Shown: one piece after another, positions 49,008-58,437 of the stretch | How positions within the stretch are numbered: the stretch's first letter is position 1 | Layout: the number at the start of each line of letters is the position of its first letter | Assembly (NCBI GenBank): GCA_023525915.1 | Contig: CP026657.1 | Location: 1,736,001 to 1,800,000, forward strand | Source: Acetispira formosa (nom. nud.) | GTDB lineage: Bacteria; Desulfobacterota; Desulfarculia; Adiutricales; Adiutricaceae | Direction of reading: 5' to 3' | DNA length: 64,000 nucleotides | Notes under the pieces: model-generated | Database searches by the model: none | What the model was told of the DNA's origin: nothing | What the model saw: only the letters and a program-made list of their open reading frames with translations | Translations under genes and position numbers: made by a program

Positions 49008-50882
49008 ATGTTTTCCAGCGACCTGTGGCCCATGATCATCACGATAGCCATTCTGACAGTCACCGTAATATTTTTTACCTTGGGGAAATTCCGTTCCGAC
49101 ATGGTGGCCCTCTGCGCGCTTCTGGGAATGATACTTTTCGGCGTACTGACTCCCCAGGAGGCCCTGGCCGGGTTCTCCAACACCATCATCCTCACCATTG
49201 CCGGGGTCTTCGTTATCGGCGGGGCTATTGTCCGCAGCGGGCTGGCCAACACGGTCAGTGACCGTATCCTTAAAACGGCGGGCAGCAATCAGAGCGTCCT
49301 GTTCATGCTGCTGATGCTGATCACCGCCCTGATCGGCTCCATGGTCTCCAATACCGGCACAGTGGCCATTATGATGCCCATTGTAGCCAGCCTCTCCATG
49401 AGCCTGAACACCAGCCCCAGCCGCTTTCTTATGCCTTTGGCGTTTATGAGCAGTATCGGCGGCATGCTTACCCTCATAGGCAATCCCGGCAACATGGTTG
49501 TGAATGATGTTTATGTCAAAGCCGGATACGAATCCTTAACCCTGTTCTCATTTCTGCCGGTGGGCATAGTGAGCCTGATTTTCGGCATGCTGGTGCTGGC
49601 CCCGGCTACCTCCTATTATCTGTCCCGCCGCAAAAACGAAAAAGGCGAACCCCGGGACAAGGGCCTGACCCTGACTGACCTGGCCGAAAAATATAATCTG
49701 GCCGGGAACATGTACAGAGTATCCGTGCCCGGCTCTTCCACTCTGGCCGGACGCAGCCTCATGGACCTGAACCTGACCGGAGGCTATGGAGTTTTCATTC
49801 AGGAAATACGGCGGGAAAAAAAGCATTCCGGCGGCTTCGGCCCGCATGAGACTTTGCAGATAGCTCCCGGCCCGTCAGTGGTCATCAGCGGCGGCGATAC
49901 CATCTATGTCATGGGTTCACAGGAAAAGGTGGAGGCGCTGGCCGCCGACTACGGCCTCCGGCAGATTAAGCTGAAAGCGGGCGACGACATCCGGGATAAA
50001 TATACCTTTGATGCGATAGGCATATGTGAACTGGTGCTGATGTCCTCTTCCAGGCTGGTCAATATCACGGTGGCCGAATCCGGGCTACGGGAGCAGTTCG
50101 GCCTGAGCGTTCTGAGTATCCAGCGCGGTAATCAATATATTATGGAAAACATCCGCGACCAGGTGATGCAGTCGGGCGACGCGCTTCTGGTGCAGGGCAC
50201 CTGGGACAACATCACCCGCCTGGATGAATCTTCGCCCCACTGGGTGGTGGTGGGCCGCCCCTGGGATCAGGCCGGGTCGGCGGGCTCGAAGAAAAAAATC
50301 CCCTATGTGGCCACGGTGATTCTCCTGATGATCGCCAGCATGGCCACCGGACTCCTGCCCACTGTCGTTTCGGTGCTGTTGGCCGCACTGGCTATGGGTG
50401 TGGGGGGCTGTTTTAAAAACGTTGAGGACGCCTATTCCTCCATCAACTGGGAAACGCTGGTGATGATCGCCTGCATGCTGCCCATGGCCACAGCCATGGA
50501 AAAAACGGGCCTGGTGCGAATTGCCTCTGATTATATGACCAGCTTCGGCCTCAGTAACGGCCCCCTGGCGGCCCTGGCCATGGTCTATGCCCTGACCTCG
50601 GTCCTGAACATCATTATCAGCGCCACCCCCGTGGCCCTTCTGGTGGCCCCGGTGGCCATCAAAGTGGCTATCGACCTGGGCGTCAGCCCCCTGCCCTTCG
50701 TTTTTGCCGTGGCCACATCATCCTGCATGTGCTTTGCCAGCCCCTTTTCCACACCGTCCAACGCGCTGGTCATGTCGGCCGGGCGCTACACTTTTTTTGA
50801 CTATCTGAAAATCGGTTTGCCGCTTCAGGCCCTGATGGGGGTGGTAATGGTGCTGGCCCTGCCGAAGCTTTTTCCCTTCTGA
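49008..50882 (+). CDS. SLC13-type permease with two TrkA_C domains
   Basis: A 624-residue transporter of the DASS/SLC13 group. The N-terminal membrane half (1-205) has the SNT-type motif MVSNTGTVAIMMPI and the family end GNPGNMVV. Two TrkA_C domains follow (about 225-320 and 330-415), then the second membrane half (about 430-620) with ISATPVALLVAPVAI. Such proteins import sulfate or dicarboxylates with sodium; the TrkA_C-bearing form is common for sulfate-type permeases. Substrate is not fixed by the sequence. Confidence 0.85.
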   Translation: MFSSDLWPMIITIAILTVTVIFFTLGKFRSDMVALCALLGMILFGVLTPQEALAGFSNTIILTIAGVFVIGGAIVRSGLANTVSDRILKTAGSNQSVLFMLLMLITALIGSMVSNTGTVAIMMPIVASLSMSLNTSPSRFLMPLAFMSSIGGMLTLIGNPGNMVVNDVYVKAGYESLTLFSFLPVGIVSLIFGMLVLAPATSYYLSRRKNEKGEPRDKGLTLTDLAEKYNLAGNMYRVSVPGSSTLAGRSLMDLNLTGGYGVFIQEIRREKKHSGGFGPHETLQIAPGPSVVISGGDTIYVMGSQEKVEALAADYGLRQIKLKAGDDIRDKYTFDAIGICELVLMSSSRLVNITVAESGLREQFGLSVLSIQRGNQYIMENIRDQVMQSGDALLVQGTWDNITRLDESSPHWVVVGRPWDQAGSAGSKKKIPYVATVILLMIASMATGLLPTVVSVLLAALAMGVGGCFKNVEDAYSSINWETLVMIACMLPMATAMEKTGLVRIASDYMTSFGLSNGPLAALAMVYALTSVLNIIISATPVALLVAPVAIKVAIDLGVSPLPFVFAVATSSCMCFASPFSTPSNALVMSAGRYTFFDYLKIGLPLQALMGVVMVLALPKLFPF

Positions 50883-50945
50883 CCAACTTGAACGGGCCAA
50901 GTCCGGGACTTACCTTAATTCAAGGATCTATCAAGGGAGGCGGAT

Positions 50946-51344
50946 ATGGATTATACGGACGGCCCCAGCGCCATTGCCATAATAGCGGAAAGAAAAATAA
51001 GGGAAGCCATGGAGGAGGGTCAGTTCGACAACCTGCCGGGGAAGGGAAAGCCCCTGAAACTGGAGGATCTGTCCCACCTGCCGCCGGAGCTTCGAATGGC
51101 CTACACCATCCTCAAAAACAGCGGCTATCTGGAAGAGTCAAACGCCAACATCAAAATCCCGAATATTCATGGCCTTTTGGCCGCCACTTCCGGGGAGGGC
51201 CGGGACTGCGGAAAACTAGAGCGGCTGAAATTCCTGTTATCCAGAGCCAACCGCTCCGGCCCGAAGCCCCACAAGGCGGAAACGGACAAAGAGCCGGCCG
51301 CCCTGAATCCGGATTATCTGGATAAAATGCTGAAAAAGGTCTGA
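50946..51344 (+). CDS. DUF1992 (DnaJ-homologue C28-like) protein
   Basis: A 132-residue soluble protein. The first 70 residues are the DUF1992 domain: AIIAERKIREAMEEGQFDNL and then PGKGKPLKLEDLSHLPPELR with MAYTILKNSGYLEE. Function is unknown; eukaryotic relatives carry a J-domain that is absent here. The ribosome site GGGAGGCG lies directly before the ATG. It follows the SLC13 gene by 63 bases and may be co-transcribed. Confidence 0.9.
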   Translation: MDYTDGPSAIAIIAERKIREAMEEGQFDNLPGKGKPLKLEDLSHLPPELRMAYTILKNSGYLEESNANIKIPNIHGLLAATSGEGRDCGKLERLKFLLSRANRSGPKPHKAETDKEPAALNPDYLDKMLKKV

Positions 51345-51447
51345 CGCGGATACGGACAGAGGCTTGTCCGGTCGGCCAACTGAGAAAAAATCTTGTTAAA
51401 AACGTCTGGAGGCGGCATAATCACTGGCATCAGTATTTTGAAGTTAA

Positions 51448-51822
51448 ATGGAGAATAAGATGTTGCGGACGATAAAGAACATACCGATCCGGGCGGTTAA
51501 AGCCACAATCTATTCCCTGGCCGGGCTGAAAAGCGCTTTCACCAAAGAAGAAGCTTTTAAACTGGAGACTCTGGCGTTCGCCGCCTTATTCCTCATTATG
51601 CTGGCCGTGCCCTGGCCTTTCTGGAAAAAAGCGGCCCTCTTGGCTATCTACCTGATCATCCCCTTGTGCGAACTCTTCAACTCGGCCATTGAGGACATCT
51701 GCGACCTTATTACCCGTGATTTCCATGAGAACATCAAATCGGCCAAAGACAAAGGCTCGGCAGCGGTTTTGACAGCCATTGTCATCAATCTTCTGGCCCT
51801 CTGCGCTCTTATCGCCATTTAA
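51448..51822 (+). CDS. dgkA: Diacylglycerol kinase (prokaryotic type)
   Basis: A 124-residue inner-membrane enzyme with three hydrophobic segments. It phosphorylates diacylglycerol to recycle lipid turned over by head-group transfer. Family blocks are KATIYSLAGLKSAFTKEEAF, then ELFNSAIEDICDLI (metal-binding Glu and Asn) and SAKDKGSAAV, as in E. coli DgkA. It ends 10 bases before a palindromic repeat that separates it from the convergent mtnA. Confidence 0.95.
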   Translation: MENKMLRTIKNIPIRAVKATIYSLAGLKSAFTKEEAFKLETLAFAALFLIMLAVPWPFWKKAALLAIYLIIPLCELFNSAIEDICDLITRDFHENIKSAKDKGSAAVLTAIVINLLALCALIAI

Positions 51823-51831
51823 ATTCTAGCT

Positions 51832-52071
51832 GCCCCGCCCCCTTGACATGGCCGACTCATGATAGAAAACCCACAACCGTCGCCCCACCCAAACGCCGAC
51901 ACTGACCAGGCCGGGCGGGCGAAAAATTTTCTGTAAGTCGCTCGTAATTTTGCTCCCCGGACGGGCACAGACTTACAAACCTACGACACTGCCACCCGGC
52001 CGGGAATCAGAGAAAATTACGAGCGACGTCAGAAATTTTTTCGCCCGCCCGGCCGGGTTTTACCTTTGCCG
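51832..52071. repeat. Partial copy R4 of the 406-bp element (second half only)
   Basis: It begins in the degenerate remains of the first half (GCCCCGCCCCCTTG) and then carries the complete second half, with arms GGCCGGGCGGGCGAAAAATT and complement, ending GGTTTTACCTTTGCC. It fills the gap between the convergent dgkA and mtnA genes almost exactly, so it can serve both as terminator. Confidence 0.82.
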
Positions 52072-52079
52072 TCTCATTC

Positions 52080-53144
52080 TCATTTCCCGAACAGTTCGCC
52101 CAAACTTTTTTCATACGGAGCACGGCATATGCCCCGCTCGGTGACAATGCCCGTAATCAGGCTGTTGTCGGTAACGTCAAAGGCTGGATTGTAGCATTTG
52201 ACCTCTTCTGGAGCCATAGGCTGCTCATAAAACTTCACCTTGATTTCGTCCGGCGCGCGCAGTTCGATCTCAATATCGTCACCCGTCCCGCAGTTCATAT
52301 CTATGGTTGAAGTCGGCCCCAGCACATAAAAGGGTATGCCGTAATGGGCGGCCAGAATGGCCACGCCGCTGGTCCCGATCTTGTTGGCCGCGTCGCCGTT
52401 GGCGGCCACCCGGTCACAGCCGACGAAACAGGCCTGAATCCAGCCATTTTTCATTACCAGGCTGGCCATGTTGTCGCAGATCAAGGTCACGTCAATCCCG
52501 GCCCTGGCCAGTTCGTAGGCGGTCAGTCTGGCTCCCTGCAAAAGCGGCCGCGTTTCGTCCGCGAACACCCGAAAATTCAACCCTCTTTCCCTGGCCAAAA
52601 GCAGCGGCCCCAGAGCCGTGCCATAACTGGAAGTGGCCAGCGGCCCGGCATTGCAGTGGGTCAGAATGCCGTCGCCCTCTTTCATCAGGCTGAAGCCATA
52701 TTCTGAAATAGCCCGGCACATAGAGGCATCCTCGGCCTGAATTTCGCGGCATTCAGCTTCTAAAAGCGTCAGAATTTCGGTCACCGGCTTGTCGCGGCCC
52801 CGCTCAGCCACAGAACGCATCCGGTTCAAGGCCCAGCTCAGATTGACGGCCGTGGGCCGGGATGAATCCAGATAGCGGCGATATTCGTCAAATTTTTCGA
52901 TAAACGACTCATAATCGCTCGCGTCAATGGTCCGGGCCAGGCAAAAAACACCAAAAGCCGCGCAAATACCTATGGCCGGAGCGCCGCGCACTTTCAGCTC
53001 ATAAATGGCCTCAAAAAAATCCTCCGGTGTCTTCAGCGTCAGATACTCGGTGCGTCCCGGCAATTTCGTTTGATCGATAATGGTTACGCAACTGCCGTCA
53101 TCGGAGAGGCGCACGTTGTTTATCTTGTACAGTTCGCTATTCAT
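52080..53144 (-). CDS. mtnA: S-methyl-5-thioribose-1-phosphate isomerase
   Basis: A 354-residue MtnA/eIF2B-like isomerase that turns (methylthio- or 5-deoxy-)ribose-1-phosphate into the ribulose form. The start at 53144 is chosen for its GGGGGAG site; an upstream in-frame ATG would overlap the aldolase. Motifs are [35 protein letters not shown] (catalytic Cys), [17 protein letters not shown] and [16 protein letters not shown] with the catalytic Asp. Its partner, 9 bases upstream, is a class II aldolase, the arrangement of the DHAP shunt. No mtnP or mtnK lies nearby. Confidence 0.95.
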   Translation of the reverse strand: MNSELYKINNVRLSDDGSCVTIIDQTKLPGRTEYLTLKTPEDFFEAIYELKVRGAPAIGICAAFGVFCLARTIDASDYESFIEKFDEYRRYLDSSRPTAVNLSWALNRMRSVAERGRDKPVTEILTLLEAECREIQAEDASMCRAISEYGFSLMKEGDGILTHCNAGPLATSSYGTALGPLLLARERGLNFRVFADETRPLLQGARLTAYELARAGIDVTLICDNMASLVMKNGWIQACFVGCDRVAANGDAANKIGTSGVAILAAHYGIPFYVLGPTSTIDMNCGTGDDIEIELRAPDEIKVKFYEQPMAPEEVKCYNPAFDVTDNSLITGIVTERGICRAPYEKSLGELFGK

Positions 53145-53152
53145 GGCTCCCC

Positions 53153-53758
53153 CTATTCCAGCACCACGGGCTGGCCGATACACATGGCCAGATGACAAAT
53201 CCGGGCCGCATCCTCAGCATAGGCCGCGCTCAGATAGGCCGACCTCAAATCCTCCCCCACCGCCACCACTCCGTGGTTGGCCAAAAGACAGGCGTTTTTT
53301 TTCTCCAGTATCGGAAGGGCATAAGTCCCGACTTCGGCCGTCCCCTGCGCGGCATATGGGCTGACTTCCAGGCTGCCGTTCAGGGCCGGAGCCATTTCAA
53401 TCAGAATGACCGGCACCTCTTTACGGAGCGCCGCAAAGCTGGTGGCATAAGGGGAATGGGTGTGGACGACCGCCTTGACCCGCTCCAGCCCCTTATATAA
53501 CTCGGCGTGCATTTTCCATTCGGATGACGGCTTGTGACGGCCCTCAATGCGATTGCCTTCCAAATCTATTACCACGATATCCTCCGCCTCCATGATAGCG
53601 TAATCATAGGAACTCGGGGTGATGACCACCAATTTTTCCTTAGGATAAAAGGCGCTGACGTTTCCGCTGGTTCCGGCGCAAAGCTTTTCCTCAAACATTT
53701 TCAAGGCTGTGCCCAGCACTTCATTTTTCAAATTATTCAATTGTTCGTTCATATTCAA
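53153..53758 (-). CDS. Class II (fuculose-phosphate-type) aldolase, probable 5-deoxyribulose-1-phosphate / methylthioribulose-1-phosphate aldolase
   Basis: A 201-residue zinc aldolase. Motifs are [23 protein letters not shown] and the zinc ligands in [13 protein letters not shown] plus [10 protein letters not shown]. In organisms with the DHAP shunt, this aldolase follows MtnA and splits the ribulose-1-phosphate into dihydroxyacetone phosphate and acetaldehyde (from 5'-deoxyadenosine) or methylthioacetaldehyde (from methylthioadenosine). It could also be a general fuculose- or ribulose-phosphate aldolase, but the tight pairing with mtnA favours the shunt. Confidence 0.85.
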   Translation of the reverse strand: MNMNEQLNNLKNEVLGTALKMFEEKLCAGTSGNVSAFYPKEKLVVITPSSYDYAIMEAEDIVVIDLEGNRIEGRHKPSSEWKMHAELYKGLERVKAVVHTHSPYATSFAALRKEVPVILIEMAPALNGSLEVSPYAAQGTAEVGTYALPILEKKNACLLANHGVVAVGEDLRSAYLSAAYAEDAARICHLAMCIGQPVVLE

Positions 53759-54024
53759 TCTTCTCCGGGGCTATTTTAACCATATTCGCTTTATGCTGAC
53801 AAGCTGTCCGCCAGAAAGACGTGACATTGTTTATCAGAAATTGCTGACAAATAAAACCAGCTAAAACTTAACCTGCCAGCGCAAGAAATATTTACATGTT
53901 GACTATTAAATCTATCGAAAATAAAATACTATTATATACGCAGACATAATTTGCGTATATAAGTTTCGAATCAAAAATCAAAATATTGCATTTATACGAA
54001 GTGCAGCACTGAAGGTATTGAAAA

Positions 54025-54603
54025 ATGACTTCCACTTATTTTCACGTTTTCGATTTTTTGAATCAGCCGGTCATCAGGCATCGAGCCATAATCCCTAATC
54101 TGCAAAGGGTATTGATACTGATTCCGTTCATATTGATATTCGCCTGCGGCTCGGCTTCCAAAGACCGGGGCCAGGCCATAAGGCCGGCCACTGTTGAAAA
54201 GGCCGCCTCTCAGCCCAAAGTAAGCAAGGTTTCTTATGTGGTGCGGGGAAAGCGGTATCACATCCTGGCTTCGGCCAGGGGTTATGATGAAACCGGGCTG
54301 GCCACCTGGTATGGCGGCAAGTTTCACGGCCGGAAAACAGCCAATGGCGAAAAATTCAATACCCGCAAACTGACCGCCGCCCACAAGACCCTGCCCTTCA
54401 ACACCATGGTGGAAGTGACCAACTTGAGCAACAACCGCACTGTGATTGTGCGAATAAACGATCGCGGCCCCTTCAGCGACAAACACGTCATCGACCTGTC
54501 GCGGGCCGCGGCCGACGCCATTGGCATGACACATGTTACAAAGGTGAGGGTGACAGCCGTCGAAAAGGAAAACCCGGCCCTGATAACCGCGTTGAAACAG
54601 TGA
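54025..54603 (+). CDS. RlpA-like lipoprotein
   Basis: A 192-residue protein. A hydrophobic segment ending in the lipobox IFACGS (Cys about 43) suggests an envelope lipoprotein. The double-psi beta-barrel domain (about 90-180) has the RlpA pattern [19 protein letters not shown] and INDRGPF with [12 protein letters not shown]. RlpA proteins bind or cleave peptidoglycan lacking stem peptides at division sites. No SPOR domain is present. The long segment before the signal may mean a later start. Confidence 0.88.
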   Translation: MTSTYFHVFDFLNQPVIRHRAIIPNLQRVLILIPFILIFACGSASKDRGQAIRPATVEKAASQPKVSKVSYVVRGKRYHILASARGYDETGLATWYGGKFHGRKTANGEKFNTRKLTAAHKTLPFNTMVEVTNLSNNRTVIVRINDRGPFSDKHVIDLSRAAADAIGMTHVTKVRVTAVEKENPALITALKQ

Positions 54604-54634
54604 ACCGCCTCACCTGAAAAGCCGGACGAACCGC

Positions 54635-54922
54635 TCAGGAGGAACGCGGCAAATCTACCATAATCTTTAGATGTTTGGCATGTTCTTCATCAGATACAGC
54701 CGGGTCCTTGAGGGTCAGGTATTCCTCGCAGGACAGTTCGCGGCAGCACCCGCAGTCTTCCCGCGCCTCCTCAACGGCGCAGGCGGCATACAAGGGACAG
54801 ATATCGCTTTGAATTTCCCGCACCCAGAAAGGCGCACCGGCTTCATGGCGGCAACCCCGGCAGGTTTCAGAAAAAGCTTCACAATCAGAACAAACGATAC
54901 CGCAGCAACTTATCGCTTTCAT
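54635..54922 (-). CDS. DUF3795 Cys-rich protein
   Basis: A 95-residue protein with many cysteines: CCGIVCSDCEAF, CRGCRHEAG, DICPLYAACA and CGCCRELSCEEY. This matches the DUF3795 pattern (a small probable zinc-binding protein common in anaerobes). The function is unknown. It follows the YcaQ-type gene by 39 bases in the same orientation. Confidence 0.85.
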   Translation of the reverse strand: MKAISCCGIVCSDCEAFSETCRGCRHEAGAPFWVREIQSDICPLYAACAVEEAREDCGCCRELSCEEYLTLKDPAVSDEEHAKHLKIMVDLPRSS

Positions 54923-54961
54923 AAAAAACTCCTCGCACCAGCCAGGCCTGCCCCTGCCACT

Positions 54962-56212
54962 TCAACCCATCTTGCCGACGGCTATCCGCCCTGCCAATGA
55001 GACAGTCCGTTTCAGACTCTTTTCCAGCTTGCCCTTGAGCTGGATTTTGATGGATTGCAAATCCAGCCACAAGGCCAGATTTGTCAGATTTTCCGCCAGA
55101 GCCGCCATCACTTCGTCGCTTTCCAGCCCGCCCCCTTCGGAAAACACAGCCGGAACAATCAGGCAGCAGCCGCCCCGGTCGGCTTTCAAATCAACCCGGC
55201 CAACCATTGATGAACCATGGAGAAACGGCAGAACGTGATAGCCATAAACCCTTTTTTCGGGCGGAGTATAGAATTCAAGCCGGTAACGAAAATTGAACAG
55301 ACGTTCCGTGCGGCTCCTTTCCCAGATAAGCGAATCAAAAGGCGATATCAGAGTGCCGGCCTTAACGCGCCCCGGCACTCGCGGTGAGGCGGCGCAATAA
55401 GCGGTCTGTTCCCACCCCTCGACCTTGACCGGCCTCAGAAGCCCCGCCTCCATCAGTTCCCGGACCCTGGCCTTGCTGTCGGCCGCGTCCAGACGGTAAT
55501 AATCACGCAGATCCTTTTCCGTGGCCAGGCCCAGAGATTCAGCGGCCACCAACACCAGGCGGCGCTGGGCCTCGTCCTCGGCCACTTCCTCACAATCGGT
55601 GAAGCATGAGGGAACTATCCGTTCAGTCAGATCATAGAGCCGTTCAAAGCCCCGGCGGCTGGCCACAGTAACCTCACCGGCGGCAAACAGCCATTCCATG
55701 GCGATTTTTTCCCTGGTCCAGCCCCACCAGGGTCCGGTCTTTTCCCGCCGCGCGCAAAGCTCACCCGCGCCGACCGCCCCCCTGGCTCTGACCTCATTCA
55801 GCATCTTTTTGATGAACGGTCTTTCTTCCTGGCCGAACCGGGCCAAGTGCTTATAAATTCCCGCACCGGCGGCGGCGCGTTTCATGCGCCAGCGCAGAAG
55901 CGGAAAAAGCGCAATGGGGATAAATGAGGCTTCATGCCCCCAATATTCAAAAAAAGCCCGCTTATGAAGCGGACCCCAGGTCAAAAAATCGAGTCTGTCC
56001 CGGTGATATAAGCCAAGTCGGGAAAAAAGCGGAAGGTAGTGGGCCCTGACCAGAGCGTTGACGGAATCGATCTGAAGAACGCCAAGCTGATCAAGATTTT
56101 TTTTAAGGCGGCTCAAGGTCGGCGTACCGCTACGGGTCTGGTTAAATCCCTGAGCGTGAAGGACCAGCCTCCTGGCCTCATCTATAGATAGCGAATCAAA
56201 TAACCTTTTCAT
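54962..56212 (-). CDS. YcaQ/AlkZ-type DNA glycosylase (winged-helix family)
   Basis: A 416-residue member of the HTH_42 family, whose members (AlkZ, AlkX/YcaQ) remove bulky or crosslinked alkylated bases. The start LSIDEARRLVLHAQGF, then LGVLQIDSVNALVRAHYLPL, carries the QxD catalytic motif (Gln-Ile-Asp, about residues 52-54) of the YcaQ branch. Later blocks are LHKRAFFEYWGHEASFIP and ISPFDSLIWERSRTERLF. Length fits YcaQ (about 410). Activity on DNA crosslinks is known for the family only. Confidence 0.85.
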   Translation of the reverse strand: MKRLFDSLSIDEARRLVLHAQGFNQTRSGTPTLSRLKKNLDQLGVLQIDSVNALVRAHYLPLFSRLGLYHRDRLDFLTWGPLHKRAFFEYWGHEASFIPIALFPLLRWRMKRAAAGAGIYKHLARFGQEERPFIKKMLNEVRARGAVGAGELCARREKTGPWWGWTREKIAMEWLFAAGEVTVASRRGFERLYDLTERIVPSCFTDCEEVAEDEAQRRLVLVAAESLGLATEKDLRDYYRLDAADSKARVRELMEAGLLRPVKVEGWEQTAYCAASPRVPGRVKAGTLISPFDSLIWERSRTERLFNFRYRLEFYTPPEKRVYGYHVLPFLHGSSMVGRVDLKADRGGCCLIVPAVFSEGGGLESDEVMAALAENLTNLALWLDLQSIKIQLKGKLEKSLKRTVSLAGRIAVGKMG

Positions 56213-56324
56213 CCCCCAATATTATGCCATTCCCCCCTCCAAAGTCAATGTGCGTGGTCCGCACGGGACCATGTCTGGGTGGCTCCTTCCCGTAATCGTT
56301 GGTTTTGGCGGCCATCATCGTATT

Positions 56325-56380
56325 AAGAGCGATGCCCCCGCGCCTATGGATAACTCCACAGCCACGGGGGCACCGCTCTT
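56325..56380 (-). terminator. Hairpin after the last gene of the mutase operon
   Basis: AAGAGCG and GCCCCCG arms (56325-56340) pair with CGGGGGC and CGCTCTT (56365-56380) with one bulge on each side. It lies 24 bases after the hydratase small-subunit stop. The T-run is weak, so its strength is uncertain. Bases 56213-56324 hold nothing else I recognise. Confidence 0.5.
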
Positions 56381-56403
56381 GGACGCATACCTTAATATTC
56401 CAC

Positions 56404-57021
56404 TCAGCGCACCAGCGGACCGCCGTTCCAGATATCCCGATGCCGCGCTTCATATGAGGAGATGTTTTCCCCTAAATTTAACGTCAGGCTGATGTCGTCC
56501 CAGCCGTTGAGCAGCATTTCTTTGCGGAAAGGATCATAATCAAAATCAGCGCTGAATCCGTCATCGCCCTTGATGGTCTGATTTGCCAAATCAACAGCCA
56601 GCTTGTAGCCGGGCGCGCGCTTTATGCGCTCGATGAGGTCCGTCACCTGCCCGCCGTCAAGCTCGATCAGCACCATGCCGTTTTTGGCGCAGTTGCTCTT
56701 GAATATGTCGGCAAATTTGGGGGAGACCAACACCTTGAAGCCATAGTCGAGAAGCGCCCAGGGCGCGTGCTCACGGCTGGAGCCGCAGCCGAAATTTTCC
56801 AGCGACACCAGAATCTCAGCCCCCTGATAACGCGCTTCATTCAACACGAAATCCGGGTTGGGCGAGCCGTCTTCCAGATAACGGATATTGTTGAACAGCA
56901 CCTGCCCGAATCCGGCCCGCTCAATGCGGGTCAGGAACTGCTTGGGAACCATCAGGTCGGTATCGACGTTGGGCCGATCCAAAATGGCGGCCAGAGCTGT
57001 AAGGCTATTGAACTTTTCCAT
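56404..57021 (-). CDS. LeuD-type hydratase small subunit, candidate 2,3-dimethylmalate dehydratase
   Basis: A 205-residue aconitase swivel domain. ATG 57021 (preceded by AGAGG) is chosen; the longer frame overlaps the large subunit with arginine-rich sequence that looks untranslated. Motifs are NVDTDLMVPKQFL, ENFGCGSSREHAPWAL and KSNCAKNGM, as in the 200-residue bacterial LeuD. It is the last gene of the mutase operon, 10 bases after the large subunit. Leucine genes leuA and leuB are not adjacent. From context it probably hydrates dimethylmaleate; ordinary isopropylmalate isomerase is the alternative. Confidence 0.8.
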   Translation of the reverse strand: MEKFNSLTALAAILDRPNVDTDLMVPKQFLTRIERAGFGQVLFNNIRYLEDGSPNPDFVLNEARYQGAEILVSLENFGCGSSREHAPWALLDYGFKVLVSPKFADIFKSNCAKNGMVLIELDGGQVTDLIERIKRAPGYKLAVDLANQTIKGDDGFSADFDYDPFRKEMLLNGWDDISLTLNLGENISSYEARHRDIWNGGPLVR

Positions 57022-57031
57022 ATGAAAACCT

Positions 57032-58429
57032 CTAAACAAATTGACGCGGATCAGCGAAGCGCCCGGCCACGGCCGCCGCCGCCGCCGTCTGCGGACTGAC
57101 CAGATGAGTGAGGCCGCCCCGGCCCTGCCGGTCTTCAAAATTGCGATTGGAGGTGCTGGCCGAACGTTTGCCGGCCGGCAAAACGTCCGGGTTCATTCCC
57201 AGACACATCGAGCAGCCCGGCTCGCGCCACTGGGCTCCCGCCTCAATGAAAATTTTGTCCAGCCCTTCCTTCTCGGCCTGCTCTTTCACCTCTCCCGAAC
57301 CGGGCGAAACCAGCACAGTCACTCCATCAGCCACTCTGCGCCCTTTCAGTATAGCCGCCGCCGCCCGCAGATCATACATCCGGGCATTGGTGCAGGAGCC
57401 GATGAAAACATAATCTACTTTCAAGTCACCCACGGAAGTGCCCGGCTCTATTTTCTGATAGGCCAAAGCTTTCTCAGCGGCTATGCGTTCGTCACCGGCG
57501 CTGAACGACTGCGGCAGCGGCACCTGGCCGTAAATAGGCAGATTCTGGGCCGGGTTGGTGCCCCAGGTGACGCGCGGCGTGAGCGACGACAGGTCAATAG
57601 TGATGGTTTTATCAAAAACCGTGTCCGGGTCGCTCTTCAGCTCACGCCAGGCGGCTACGGCCTTGTCCCATTCCGCCCCGGCCGGAACGAACGGGCGGCC
57701 CTTGAGGTAATCAAAAGTGACTTCATCCGGGGCCATGATACCCATTTTAGCCCCGCACTCGATGGACATATTGCAGATAGTCATCCGCTGGTCCATCGAG
57801 AGCGATTTCAGGGCCGGGCCGCGATATTCCAGAGCGCAGCCTGTGCCTCCGGCCACACCCAGCTCATTGATCACGGCCAGGATGATATCCTTGGCCGCCA
57901 CACCCGGCGCTAGTTCTCCGACAAACTCCACGGCGATGAGTTTTGGCTTAGACTGGCGCAGCGTCTGGGTGGCCAGAACATGCTCAATCTCGCTGGTGCC
58001 TATACCAAAAGCCATGGCTCCGAAAGCGCCGTGGGTGGCCGTATGGCTGTCGCCGCAGACCACGGTCAGGCCCGGCAGGATATAGCCCTGCTCCGGCATG
58101 GTCACATGCACCACGCCCTGCCGGGGGTCCGACAGCCCGAACAGAGTGAAACCGAATTCGGCCGCGTTTTTCTCAATGGCCGCCACCTGGGCCTCGGCCA
58201 CCGGATCTTTCAGCGGCCGGGAGCGGCCCTCGGTGGGCACGGCGTGATCCATTACGGCCAGGGTCAGATCAGGGCGGCGCACTTTCCGCCCGGCCACCCG
58301 CAGGGCCTCAAAGGCTTGCGGCGAAGTGACCTCATGCACCAAGTGCCGGTCGATGTACAGAAGATCCGGCTGGCCGGGACTTCTCTCCACCACATGGGCT
58401 TCCCATATTTTATCGAGCAGGCTGGACAT
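57032..58429 (-). CDS. LeuC-type hydratase large subunit, candidate 2,3-dimethylmalate dehydratase
   Basis: A 465-residue aconitase-family large subunit with the [4Fe-4S] ligands in [10 protein letters not shown] and [15 protein letters not shown]-terminal blocks DHAVPTEGR and [20 protein letters not shown] are typical. It resembles the 460-470-residue bacterial LeuC more than the shorter archaeal-type form. Operon context (methyleneglutarate mutase, methylitaconate isomerase, dimethylmalate lyase) points to 2,3-dimethylmaleate/2,3-dimethylmalate as substrate. Sequence alone cannot separate this from isopropylmalate isomerase. Confidence 0.82.
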   Translation of the reverse strand: MSSLLDKIWEAHVVERSPGQPDLLYIDRHLVHEVTSPQAFEALRVAGRKVRRPDLTLAVMDHAVPTEGRSRPLKDPVAEAQVAAIEKNAAEFGFTLFGLSDPRQGVVHVTMPEQGYILPGLTVVCGDSHTATHGAFGAMAFGIGTSEIEHVLATQTLRQSKPKLIAVEFVGELAPGVAAKDIILAVINELGVAGGTGCALEYRGPALKSLSMDQRMTICNMSIECGAKMGIMAPDEVTFDYLKGRPFVPAGAEWDKAVAAWRELKSDPDTVFDKTITIDLSSLTPRVTWGTNPAQNLPIYGQVPLPQSFSAGDERIAAEKALAYQKIEPGTSVGDLKVDYVFIGSCTNARMYDLRAAAAILKGRRVADGVTVLVSPGSGEVKEQAEKEGLDKIFIEAGAQWREPGCSMCLGMNPDVLPAGKRSASTSNRNFEDRQGRGGLTHLVSPQTAAAAAVAGRFADPRQFV

Positions 58430-58437
58430 TTCTTCCT

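Noticed and set aside
56404..58429. Ordinary leucine biosynthesis genes leuC and leuD as the sole explanation
   Set aside because: They remain possible by sequence, but they are embedded in a mutase-isomerase-lyase operon with no leuA or leuB, so the catabolic role was preferred.
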